This document shows positions 1 through 7,235 of a stretch of 20,313 nt of DNA, in pieces. The DNA comes from an uncultured Caryophanales bacterium (GTDB taxonomy: Bacteria > Bacillota_I > Bacilli_A > RFN20 > CAG-826), in assembly GCA_947165725.1 (NCBI GenBank), contig CAMVBL010000016.1, positions 1 to 20,313 on the forward strand, given 5' to 3'. Position 1 is the stretch's first letter. The number at the start of each line of letters is the position of its first letter. The notes below the pieces were generated by a model. The model saw only the letters and a list, made by a program, of their open reading frames with translations. It made no database searches and was not told the DNA's origin. The position numbers and the translations under genes were made by a program.

Positions 1-258
1 AAAAGAAAATCTAACCAAGTACATGGCTAGATTACATTATTTGTTAAACAGATATTGTTAGTTTATCAAATAAGTGCCTTACAAACATTGAATTTTTGTT
101 ATTTCTTTAAAAAGAACAATTATTCATATATTCTATAACCAAGGAGACCCAATATGTCATTTAGCTTTGCGAGCTATTGCTTTGATAAATACAAAAAGTT
201 TTTGACTCATAATTACAGAGACTACTCCTTTAATATTAATTTAAAATAAGACTTATAA
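1..258. other. AT-rich intergenic leader, no large gene
   Basis: No ORF of normal length lies here. Frame 2 is open from the window edge to a TAG at 59-61 and reads KENLTKYMARLHYLLNRYC, which could be the last 19 residues of a truncated upstream gene, but nothing confirms it. A perfect 6-bp inverted repeat with a 2-nt centre (TTCTTT-AA-AAAGAA) lies at 103-116. A TTGTTA box at 96-101 and TAT-rich hexamers at 121-139 could form a promoter, but no pair has ideal 17-nt spacing. A possible 31-codon ORF at 154-249 is listed separately. Confidence 0.5.
154..249 (+). CDS. Possible 31-aa small ORF or leader peptide
   Basis: ATG at 154 follows a textbook Shine-Dalgarno box (AAGGAG, 141-146) with 7-nt spacing. 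The frame stays open for 31 codons to a TAA at 247-249, and the next gene starts 24 nt later with its own ribosome binding site. The peptide begins MSFSFASYCFDKYKK and is rich in aromatic and basic residues, with no obvious membrane helix or signal peptide. A short stem (TAGCT-ttgcg-AGCTA, 162-176) lies at its start. I recognise no family. It could be a small protein, a leader peptide coupled to the downstream gene, or a gene remnant. The support is the ribosome binding site and the position only. Confidence 0.35.
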   Translation: MSFSFASYCFDKYKKFLTHNYRDYSFNINLK

Positions 259-273
259 ATGGAGAGGATGATT

Positions 274-771
274 ATGAAAATTAAAAATGGAGAAATTGCT
301 GAAATATATGAATATGAAGACTCTTTTATTGTAGGAAAAATATTACACTCAACTAAAGAATACCTTTATATTCACAATGTTTCGACTGATGGCACATTTC
401 AAGGGTATGCTCTTATTGCGTTAAAAAAAGTTAATAAAATTCTTTATAACACGAAGTATTTGACCTTTTTCAACAAGGTATTAAAAAACAATCTTGATTC
501 TTGCAAAACTGTTTTTGAAAAACCATATGACCTTATAAATGAATGCTTCAGTAACAACCATTATGTTCGAGTGTCAAAGTTTATGTGGGGCACTTATGTT
601 GAAGATTTAAAAATTACTAGCGTACATGATGAATACTTTACAGGAAGAAGAATTAATAATTACGGTGAATTAAAAAAAGAAATCAGCATAAAATACAGTG
701 ACATTAGTTACTTGTTATTCGGAACTGATTTGCTTCGTAACTATTATATTTTTAACGAAAGTAGCGATTAG
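274..771 (+). CDS. Hypothetical protein, 166 aa, beta-rich N-terminus
   Basis: A protein of unknown function. I chose ATG 274 (MKIKNGEIAEIYEYED) because GGAGAGG at 261-267 sits 6 nt upstream; the in-frame ATGs at 259 and 268 overlap or abut that box. The N-terminal half alternates short hydrophobic strands with turns (FIVGKILHSTKEYLYIHN, then GYALIALKKVNKI) in a way that resembles small SH3/Lsm-like barrels of low-GC Gram-positive proteins of unknown role. The C-terminal half repeats a similar strand pattern (YVRVSKFMWGTYVEDLKI). No signal peptide, membrane helix or catalytic motif is evident, so it is probably cytosolic. It ends in TAG, 103 nt before gmk, which has its own promoter, so it is probably not part of the gmk operon. 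The fold is inference; the ORF itself is well supported. Confidence 0.75.
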   Translation: MKIKNGEIAEIYEYEDSFIVGKILHSTKEYLYIHNVSTDGTFQGYALIALKKVNKILYNTKYLTFFNKVLKNNLDSCKTVFEKPYDLINECFSNNHYVRVSKFMWGTYVEDLKITSVHDEYFTGRRINNYGELKKEISIKYSDISYLLFGTDLLRNYYIFNESSD

Positions 772-836
772 AAAGAATGTCTTGCGTTCTATAAGCGGAA
801 TGTATTATTTTCATAGCCAAAAAAGCTAAAGAAATG

Positions 837-865
837 TTGAATATCTTATTAATAACCATTAAAAT
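837..865 (+). promoter_or_regulatory. Candidate gmk promoter with overlapping palindrome
   Basis: TTGAAT (837-842) and TAAAAT (860-865) are separated by 17 nt, a good sigma-A-type pair. The -10 ends only 9 nt before the gmk ATG, so transcription would start at or within a few bases of the start codon. A perfect inverted repeat, ACCATT-AA-AATGGT (855-868), overlaps the -10 and could be an operator. No convincing Shine-Dalgarno box precedes gmk, which fits a near-leaderless message. The rest of the 772-874 gap holds only a weak wobble-paired stem (774-790). Confidence 0.5.
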
Positions 866-874
866 GGTAAGCAC

Positions 875-1447
875 ATGAAAAAAGGGTTATTAATTATTCT
901 TAGTGGTCCATCAGGTGTTGGCAAAGGCACTGTCAGAAAATACATTATGAATCGTGAATTATTCCCGATGGTATTTTCCGTGTCAATGACCACCAGAGAA
1001 CCAAGGGCCACAGAGACCAATGGTGTGGAATATTACTTTGTTAGTAAAGAAGAATTCCAAAGAAATATTGATAACGATAATTTCCTTGAATGGGCGGAGT
1101 TCGTTGGTAACCGTTATGGCACTCCAAGAAGCATTGTTGAAGACCTCCGTAATCAGGGTAAAAATGTTTTGCTTGAGATTGAAATCAATGGTGCGGAACA
1201 AGTGCTTTCGAAGGTTAAAGATGATAGAGTCGTTTCCTTCTATTTGAAACCGCCATCAATGAAACAACTTGAAGCACGTATTAGAAAGAGAAAATCTGAG
1301 ACTGAAGAAGTCATCCAAAAGCGCCTTGCTAAAGCGGAAGCGGAAATGGCAAAAGCTAAGAATTATGATTTCGTTGTGATGAACGATCGTATTAATCGCG
1401 CTGGTGATGAAATCATAAAAATCCTTAAGGAATTTGATAAAGATTAA
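875..1447 (+). CDS. gmk: Guanylate kinase
   Basis: Phosphorylates GMP to GDP with ATP in the cytosol, feeding GTP and dGTP synthesis. The 190-aa length is close to the roughly 200 aa of the family. The P-loop GPSGVGKGT is at residues 11-19. The GMP-binding segment follows: SMTTREPR at 37-44, VEYYF at 51-55 and a FLEWAEFVGNRYGTP stretch at 70-84. The lid region with its Arg-rich RIRKRKSETEEVIQKRL is at about 135-151. The start is set by the P-loop spacing; no strong ribosome binding site is visible, and the promoter -10 lies 9 nt upstream. priA follows after 14 nt. In B. subtilis rpoZ and coaBC lie between these genes; both are absent here. Confidence 0.97.
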   Translation: MKKGLLIILSGPSGVGKGTVRKYIMNRELFPMVFSVSMTTREPRATETNGVEYYFVSKEEFQRNIDNDNFLEWAEFVGNRYGTPRSIVEDLRNQGKNVLLEIEINGAEQVLSKVKDDRVVSFYLKPPSMKQLEARIRKRKSETEEVIQKRLAKAEAEMAKAKNYDFVVMNDRINRAGDEIIKILKEFDKD

Positions 1448-1461
1448 AGAGACGGTAGAAC

Positions 1462-3657
1462 ATGCAAATAGTTGAAGTTCTTATTGAATATGCCAAGAGT
1501 TCGTTAAACCGTCCTTTTTCTTACTGCTATAAAGGTAGCAAAAAGTTAGTTAAAGGTATTAGAGTTCTATTAGAATTCAATCACCGTGATTTGATTGGTT
1601 ATGTAATAAATGTCACAGAAACCAATCTGTCTTTAGAACAATATGAAGAAGAAAAAGGCTTCTCCATTAGTGAGATTAAAGATGTCATTGATGATGTTCC
1701 ATTATTAAACGAAGAACTACTTTCTTTATTAGATGAAGTATCTTCTTATTATCTAGTACCTAAAATCAGTGTTCTTCAATCGATGTTACCTCCTTCTTTA
1801 TCTCCAAGGAAGTCATCTTTAAAAGCGCCTAAGATTGCCTATGACCAATATTTAGAAGTCATTGATGATAGTGAAATAGACCTAACAAATAAACAAATTG
1901 AACTATTAAGATTTATCAAACTTGAAGGTCGTGTTTTAAAACGCGATATTAAGCAGGCTAGTATCATTGATAAGCTTTTAGAAAAGAATAGAATTCAAAT
2001 TGTTAAAGAAGAAAAACGCAGGTTAAAAGTTCCTGACTATCAATATCAAACTCCTCCTAAACTTAGTGAAGACCAAAATAAAGTCATTGATGAGTTCTAT
2101 AATTCAAATGACAGTGTCTATCTATTAGAGGGTGTGACTGGTTCTGGTAAAACCGAAGTATATCTCAATTTATCTGAGCAAGTTCTTAAAGCGGGTAAGT
2201 CTGTTTTAATGCTTGTTCCTGAAATATCGTTGACCCCAATGATGGTGGAATATTTTCTTCATAGATTTTCTAATAACGTCGCTATCTTACATAGTGAACT
2301 TACCCCAGCGGAAAAATATGATGAATATCGTAAGATTGCTAAAGGGGACTGTAAGATTGTCGTTGGTGTTAGAAGCGCAATATTCGCTCCTTTAAAAAAC
2401 ATTGGTCTAATTATATTAGATGAGGAACATACTGAATCATATAAACAAGATAATTTACCTTTCTATCACGCTAGAGAAGTGGCTATTATGCGTGGAAAAT
2501 ATAACCACGCTAAAGTGTTACTCGCTAGTGCGACTCCTTCTTTAGAAAGTAGAGCAAGAGGGCAAAAAGGCGTTTATCATATGCTTTATTTAACAAAGCG
2601 TATTAATAATCAAAAATTACCAACCACTAAAATAGTTAATATGCTCGATTATCATAATATTGATCGAGATTCATATATCTTCTCTCATGCCTTAAGAGAT
2701 GAACTTCATAAGACCTTAGCAAAGTCTGAACAAGCTATTTTACTTATTAATAGAAGAGGCTTTTCTACACACGTTACATGTCGTAACTGTGGGCATGTCT
2801 TTAAGTGCCCAACATGCGGAATCGCACTAACCTACCATAAGAAAGATAATATGCTTAAATGCCATCACTGTGACTATGTCGAACCATTACCTGAAACATG
2901 TCCAGAATGTGGCTCTAAATACCTAATGAAAACAGGCTTTGGAACAGAGAAGATCCAAGAAGAAGTGGAACGTCTTTTCCCAAGCGCTAGGACATTAAGA
3001 CTAGATAGTGATTCTGCGAAGAATAAGAGTAAAATCCCTGAAGTAATAGAAGCTTTTAGAAAGAAAGAAGCGGATGTCTTAATCGGTACACAAATGATTG
3101 CTAAAGGCCATGATTTCCCAGATGTAACACTAGTTGGTATCGTTTTAGCGGATATTGGTTTATCCATGCCATCATACCGTAGTAATGAAAGAGCCTTCCA
3201 ACTTATTACCCAAGCAATAGGGCGTTCAGGAAGAAAAGAAAAGCCAGGTATGGCCATCATTCAAACATATTTACCAAGCCATTACGCAATTACATTCGCG
3301 GCGAGACAAGACTATGAACTTTTCTATCGTAAAGAGATGGAAATGCGTAAACTACAATTTTATCCTCCATATGCTTATCTTGCGAGTGTGACAATACGCG
3401 GTAAAAACGAAGAAACAGTTATCGAAAATACGATTAGAATTGTTGATTTCTTAAACGATGAATTTTTAGACGATGGACAAATCTTAGGACCATCCACTCC
3501 ATATATTCCATTTGATACGGGTCTACATGTTAGAGCCATTTTAATCAAATTTAAAAACCCACAAAAAGCTCACGATATTCTTGCTAAGATGCAGGAATTA
3601 TTTGCCTATAACAGTGCCTACGAATTATTGATTAATATCGATCCTTACAATTTTTAA
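1462..3657 (+). CDS. priA: Primosomal protein N' (replication restart helicase PriA)
   Basis: A superfamily 2 DNA helicase that recognises stalled forks and D-loops and reloads the replicative helicase. The 731 aa match the family. An N-terminal 3'-end/DNA-binding domain and winged-helix part occupy about residues 1-200. Walker A GVTGSGKT is at 224-231 and the DEEH Walker B box at 320-323. Eight zinc-binding cysteines are intact at 440, 443, 449, 452, 467, 470, 480 and 483 (CRNC, CPTC, CHHC, CPEC). The late helicase motif QAIGRSGRK and a C-terminal domain follow. The ribosome binding site is weak (AGAGACGG), and translation may be coupled to gmk 14 nt upstream. All the elements expected for activity are visible, so it should be functional. 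Confidence 0.97.
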   Translation: MQIVEVLIEYAKSSLNRPFSYCYKGSKKLVKGIRVLLEFNHRDLIGYVINVTETNLSLEQYEEEKGFSISEIKDVIDDVPLLNEELLSLLDEVSSYYLVPKISVLQSMLPPSLSPRKSSLKAPKIAYDQYLEVIDDSEIDLTNKQIELLRFIKLEGRVLKRDIKQASIIDKLLEKNRIQIVKEEKRRLKVPDYQYQTPPKLSEDQNKVIDEFYNSNDSVYLLEGVTGSGKTEVYLNLSEQVLKAGKSVLMLVPEISLTPMMVEYFLHRFSNNVAILHSELTPAEKYDEYRKIAKGDCKIVVGVRSAIFAPLKNIGLIILDEEHTESYKQDNLPFYHAREVAIMRGKYNHAKVLLASATPSLESRARGQKGVYHMLYLTKRINNQKLPTTKIVNMLDYHNIDRDSYIFSHALRDELHKTLAKSEQAILLINRRGFSTHVTCRNCGHVFKCPTCGIALTYHKKDNMLKCHHCDYVEPLPETCPECGSKYLMKTGFGTEKIQEEVERLFPSARTLRLDSDSAKNKSKIPEVIEAFRKKEADVLIGTQMIAKGHDFPDVTLVGIVLADIGLSMPSYRSNERAFQLITQAIGRSGRKEKPGMAIIQTYLPSHYAITFAARQDYELFYRKEMEMRKLQFYPPYAYLASVTIRGKNEETVIENTIRIVDFLNDEFLDDGQILGPSTPYIPFDTGLHVRAILIKFKNPQKAHDILAKMQELFAYNSAYELLINIDPYNF

Positions 3658-3677
3658 TTCTAAAAATGTAATGTCTG

Positions 3678-3686
3678 TATTATACT
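3678..3686 (+). promoter_or_regulatory. Possible weak internal promoter -10 (TATTATACT)
   Basis: In the 48-nt gap after priA, TATTATACT offers two overlapping -10 boxes (TATTAT 3678-3683, TATACT 3681-3686). Only a poor -35 (TTCTAA, 3658-3663) lies 17 nt upstream of the second. It could add transcription to the downstream genes, but the main reading is an operon-internal gap. Confidence 0.25.
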
Positions 3687-3705
3687 AATTCATGAGGTAT
3701 TTAAT

Positions 3706-4158
3706 ATGATTACTATTACCATTTACGGTTTAGATCAATTTGTAGTCGGTCGTTTATCTCGTGAAATGACTCCAAATTTAGCCAAACTTTATGAGTTAAG
3801 CGAAGACGAAATTTTATTCGTGGCTCCAGAAACTATGGTCTTCCATAACGGAGTGGAACAAACTTCCTGGAATATCATCATTCATGTCCACGCGCCAAAG
3901 AAAGTCGCTGTCTTACAAGAGGAAGCAGCGCATTTAATTTTAGAAAGTATCGGCGATGTCGCGATTAATAAGATTCTTGAATTCTATTATTATTCGCAAG
4001 ATGATCGCTACAGCAAATTTAATGACAATTATCCACGCTTTATCGCAAGCGATAATTTAGTCGACATTGCTAATGAGGATTATGAAGATATGGAAGAAGG
4101 AGATGGTGAGGATGAAATCTTCACTGGTGATATCTTCCGTGATTTCAACAAGGACTAA
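3706..4158 (+). CDS. DUF1904-like (tautomerase-fold) protein with acidic tail
   Basis: A 150-aa cytosolic protein. Residues 1-110 show the layout I associate with DUF1904, a family with a 4-oxalocrotonate-tautomerase-like fold: an opening strand (MITITIYGLDQFVVGRLS), a helix, EDEILFVAPETMVFHNG, then the strand WNIIIHVHAP and a long helix. Tautomerases use an N-terminal proline exposed after Met removal; here residue 2 is Ile, so that chemistry is not expected. Residues of about 118-150 form a low-complexity acidic tail (DYEDMEEGDGEDE) that is probably disordered. GAGG at 3694-3697 serves the ATG with 8-nt spacing. The gene occupies the slot between priA and rsmB that holds def and fmt in Bacillus. 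The family assignment is from memory of sequence pattern and is moderate; the function is unknown. Confidence 0.6.
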   Translation: MITITIYGLDQFVVGRLSREMTPNLAKLYELSEDEILFVAPETMVFHNGVEQTSWNIIIHVHAPKKVAVLQEEAAHLILESIGDVAINKILEFYYYSQDDRYSKFNDNYPRFIASDNLVDIANEDYEDMEEGDGEDEIFTGDIFRDFNKD

Positions 4159-4179
4159 ACGTCAATAGGAGAAGTCAAT

Positions 4180-5439
4180 ATGACTCCACAAGTTTTAGCT
4201 AGGGACATCCTAAACAGAATCATTAACGAAAACACACCGTTTTCTCTTGCCTTGAAGCAAGCTTTCAAAAAGAACGAAGTTTCTAGGGAGGATAAAGCGA
4301 ATATATCCGCGATGGTCGGATGTGTACTTCGCCATTATCTGGTCTTATCAAATGTGATAAGTAAACAATATCCAAACTTAGATAGTGTGGGTGTGATTGC
4401 CTTAATGATTGCTTTTAGCAATGCCTTATTCATTAAGAAACTTGATCAAGAGGACTGCAATAAAGAGGCACAACAATATCTCAAAGAAGAAGATGTCAAA
4501 GTTCAAGACTTCATTGAGCCATATCTCGCTGAGAAGAAACTTGTTCCAGAAAATATTGAAGTTGGTTCTTTTGAATTCCTTAGCTACCGCTATAACACAC
4601 CTGTGGACATCATTAAGATGTGGAGCAAACAGTTCGGTCATATTGCGGTTTCTAAAGCCTTAAAGGCTAATAGCAAACCTGCTCCAGTTGTTTTAAGAAT
4701 TGATAACAAGAAGATTGAAGATGAAGATTTCTTCAATAAATACCCTGAATTCGAAAGAATTGAAGGCGTTAATGGCATGGCTTTATTTAAAGGCGAAGGT
4801 AAATTTAAAAACCATGAAGTTAGTGAAAAAGCCCTTGCCACTCCATACGCTTTAGCGTTCAAAGAAATGTTAGATGAAGGTGATGTGGATCTTTTAAGAG
4901 GCTTAGCCATCTATACCGAATATCCAAATGACTTACTCATTGACCTTCTTTCTAGAAAAGAAAACATCAGTGGTGTGGAATTCATCACTGGTAATTTAGC
5001 GACCGCTTCTAACGCTAGAAATTTCTTAAATAAGAACCAAGTGAGAGGTGTTAATGTCTATGAAGCGCAAGCATCTGCAATCATCACATGCTTATCTAAG
5101 CCTGTGCATACATTCGTCGTTATGCCTGATAGTTCTAGATTCAATCTCTTACAACTCTTACCAGATTATTTCTTAAGATTTGATTTCAACAAACTCGATG
5201 AATTAATCGCTAATCAAAAACTTGCTTTAAAAGAAGCCGCTGAACAAGTGGAAGAAGATGGTTATCTCCTCTACTTAGTGGACACTCTTTCAAAGAAAGA
5301 AAGCATCAACATTATCAATGAATTCCTCGCTAATAATGAAAACTTCACATTAGTGAGAGATAAACTATATTTCCCTTATAAGAAATATGGTGGTTCCTAT
5401 TATTTTGCAGCATTAAAAAAGGCCAAAAAGAATGATTAA
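4180..5439 (+). CDS. RsmB-family protein lacking methyltransferase motifs (likely pseudoenzyme)
   Basis: Position and architecture match RsmB/Sun, the 16S rRNA m5C967 methyltransferase: a helical NusB-like domain at about residues 1-140, then the family signature SYRYNTPVDIIKMWSKQFG (135-153) and APVVLRIDNKK (168-178). The catalytic Rossmann part keeps its length and secondary-structure rhythm but not its motifs. The SAM-binding DxCAAPGGKT region is replaced by LAIYTEYPNDLL (about 242-253), DAPCSG by MPDSSR (315-320), and the nucleophile motif STCT by LVDT (366-369). Both conserved cysteines are thus gone. The frame is intact over 419 aa, has an AGGAG ribosome binding site (4167-4171), and overlaps rlmN by 8 nt, so it is probably expressed. 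It may still bind rRNA, like NusB. I leave the symbol empty because rsmB activity is not supported. Confidence 0.8.
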   Translation: MTPQVLARDILNRIINENTPFSLALKQAFKKNEVSREDKANISAMVGCVLRHYLVLSNVISKQYPNLDSVGVIALMIAFSNALFIKKLDQEDCNKEAQQYLKEEDVKVQDFIEPYLAEKKLVPENIEVGSFEFLSYRYNTPVDIIKMWSKQFGHIAVSKALKANSKPAPVVLRIDNKKIEDEDFFNKYPEFERIEGVNGMALFKGEGKFKNHEVSEKALATPYALAFKEMLDEGDVDLLRGLAIYTEYPNDLLIDLLSRKENISGVEFITGNLATASNARNFLNKNQVRGVNVYEAQASAIITCLSKPVHTFVVMPDSSRFNLLQLLPDYFLRFDFNKLDELIANQKLALKEAAEQVEEDGYLLYLVDTLSKKESINIINEFLANNENFTLVRDKLYFPYKKYGGSYYFAALKKAKKND

Positions 5440-6487
5440 TCTTTACGGATTAGAAATGAATAAACTCATCAAGCTGATGGAGGAGGAAGGGCAAAAACCT
5501 TACCGCGCCACGCAACTTTACTCATGGATTTATGAAAAGAAAGCCGAAAGCTTTGATGAGATGAGTGACATTTCTAAATCATTCCGTGAAGTATTAAAAG
5601 AAAAATACTGCTTAGACTTACCAACTGTTTACACTAAACAAGTTAGTAAAGATGGAACAATCAAATTACTCGTCGAACTTAAAGATGGCTATAAAGTCGA
5701 ATGTGTTTTAATGCGCTACTCATATGGCTGCGCGGTATGCGTATCTAGCCAGGTGGGTTGTAATATGGGTTGCTCTTTCTGCTCTAGTGGTATCTTAGGT
5801 AAACAGAGAAACTTAGCCCCAGAAGAAATGATGGGACAAGTCTTACTTATCAACAAACTTCTCAAAGAAGAAAACAAAGGTCAACATGTGACCCATGTCG
5901 TAGTCATGGGAACAGGTGAACCATTTGATAACTACGATAACGTTTTAGATTTCATCAGAATCTTGAATCATCCAAAAGGTTTAGCCATAGGCGCTAGACA
6001 TATCACCATCTCAACATGTGGTATCGTAGAAAATATCTACAAGTACGCTGACGAACATCTTCAAACTAATTTAGCCATCTCCTTACATGCACCTAATGAT
6101 GAGCTAAGAAGTAGACTTATGAAAATAAACCGTGCTTATCCTTTGGATAAAGTTATGGAAGCGGTGCGTTATTATGAAAAAGAAACAAAGCGTAGAGTGA
6201 CTTATGAATATCTTCTTTTAGAAGGTATTAATGACACTAAAGAGCACGCTCAACAGTTAATTAAATTAATTAAAGGAACAATGGGATACGTTAATCTCAT
6301 CCCATATAATGAGACAAATAAATTCCCAGAATTCCATCGTTCCAGTGGTAACCGTGTCCACGCTTTCTTAGATTATTTAATGAAAGGTGGAGTTACCGCC
6401 ACAATTAGAAAAGAATTTGGTAGTGATATTGACGCTGCATGCGGTCAATTAAAAGCCAAAGTAGAGGAGGAGAACAGAGATGAATAG
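5432..6487 (+). CDS. rlmN: Dual-specificity 23S rRNA/tRNA adenine-C2 methyltransferase RlmN
   Basis: A radical-SAM enzyme that methylates C2 of A2503 in 23S rRNA and A37 of some tRNAs. The 351 aa fit the family. The cluster motif CxxxCxxC is C110, C114, C117 (GCNMGCSFC). The two cysteines that handle the methyl group are C103 (AVCVSSQ) and C337 (DIDAACGQL), matching E. coli C118 and C355. The SAM-binding GTGEPFDNYDNV stretch lies around 160-171. ATG 5432 overlaps the preceding gene by 8 nt, and its own stop overlaps the phosphatase start by 8 nt, so all three are translationally coupled. A fully intact RlmN beside a degenerate RsmB shows that the operon is not decaying as a whole. Confidence 0.97.
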   Translation: MINLYGLEMNKLIKLMEEEGQKPYRATQLYSWIYEKKAESFDEMSDISKSFREVLKEKYCLDLPTVYTKQVSKDGTIKLLVELKDGYKVECVLMRYSYGCAVCVSSQVGCNMGCSFCSSGILGKQRNLAPEEMMGQVLLINKLLKEENKGQHVTHVVVMGTGEPFDNYDNVLDFIRILNHPKGLAIGARHITISTCGIVENIYKYADEHLQTNLAISLHAPNDELRSRLMKINRAYPLDKVMEAVRYYEKETKRRVTYEYLLLEGINDTKEHAQQLIKLIKGTMGYVNLIPYNETNKFPEFHRSSGNRVHAFLDYLMKGGVTATIRKEFGSDIDAACGQLKAKVEEENRDE

Positions 6488-7235
6488 TCGTTATCTATCT
6501 GGTCGCTTCTCATATAAAACTGACATTGGAAAAATCCGCTTAAGTAATGAAGATCAAGCCGCTGCTATGATCAATGCTTCGGGTAATGTTTTACTCGTTG
6601 TTTGTGATGGTATGGGTGGTCAAAATAAAGGTGATTTAGCTTCATCCTTAGCGATTAATACAATTACGACATCATTTAAAAGCCGCAAAGGCTTCCTAAA
6701 CCGTTACTTTGCAAAACTCTGGGTTGGTCAAGTTATCCGCGAAGCGAATAAGTCCATCTATGAACAATCACAAAGTAACAAGTCTTATCATGGTATGGGT
6801 ACCACAATTACCTTATTACTCATCATCAAAGATACTGCTATCTTAGGCCATGTTGGTGACTCTCGTTGTTATTTCTTAAGAAACAGACGTGAATTCACCC
6901 AAATGTCGGAAGACCAAACATATGTTGGCTACTTATTGAGAACCGGACAAATCAATCAAGAAGAAGCTTTAACCCATCCAAAAAGACACGTACTCATGAA
7001 TGCTCTTGGTGTCTATCCAAGCGCAAGTGTGGATGTTAAAAGTTTCCCATACATGGGTGAAACAGTGCTTTTATGTAGTGATGGTTTATATAACAATGTG
7101 CCTACTAATGACATCGCCTCAGTTTTAAAAGGCGAAGACACAGTCGAACAGAAAGTCGACGAACTTATTGCTATAGGCAATAAAAATGGTGGTAGTGACA
7201 ATATCGCCGTGGTCATTTGGGAGGCACAAGAATAA
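6480..7235 (+). CDS. stp: PP2C-family serine/threonine phosphatase (PrpC/Stp)
   Basis: Removes phosphate from proteins targeted by the kinase encoded next to it. The 251-aa length is typical. The metal-binding acidic residues of PP2C are present: E24-D25 in LSNEDQ, D43 in CDGMGG (42-47), D127 in GHVGDSR (124-130), D201 in CSDGLYN (199-205) and D240 in GGSDN (237-241). No membrane segment is seen, so it is cytosolic. A strong ribosome binding site (AGGAGG, 6465-6470) supports ATG 6480 within the rlmN end. Its TAA overlaps the kinase ATG by one base (TAATG). The pairing of phosphatase and kinase is the standard Firmicutes arrangement. Confidence 0.95.
   Translation: MNSRYLSGRFSYKTDIGKIRLSNEDQAAAMINASGNVLLVVCDGMGGQNKGDLASSLAINTITTSFKSRKGFLNRYFAKLWVGQVIREANKSIYEQSQSNKSYHGMGTTITLLLIIKDTAILGHVGDSRCYFLRNRREFTQMSEDQTYVGYLLRTGQINQEEALTHPKRHVLMNALGVYPSASVDVKSFPYMGETVLLCSDGLYNNVPTNDIASVLKGEDTVEQKVDELIAIGNKNGGSDNIAVVIWEAQE

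Noticed and set aside
774..790. Hairpin AGAATGT-CTT-GCGTTCT as a terminator after the first hypothetical gene
   Set aside because: The stem depends on wobble pairs and is not followed by a T-tract, so it does not qualify as an intrinsic terminator.
2874..3260. Antisense 128-codon frame within priA
   Set aside because: It is a shadow of a highly conserved gene, with no ribosome binding site and no recognisable protein pattern.
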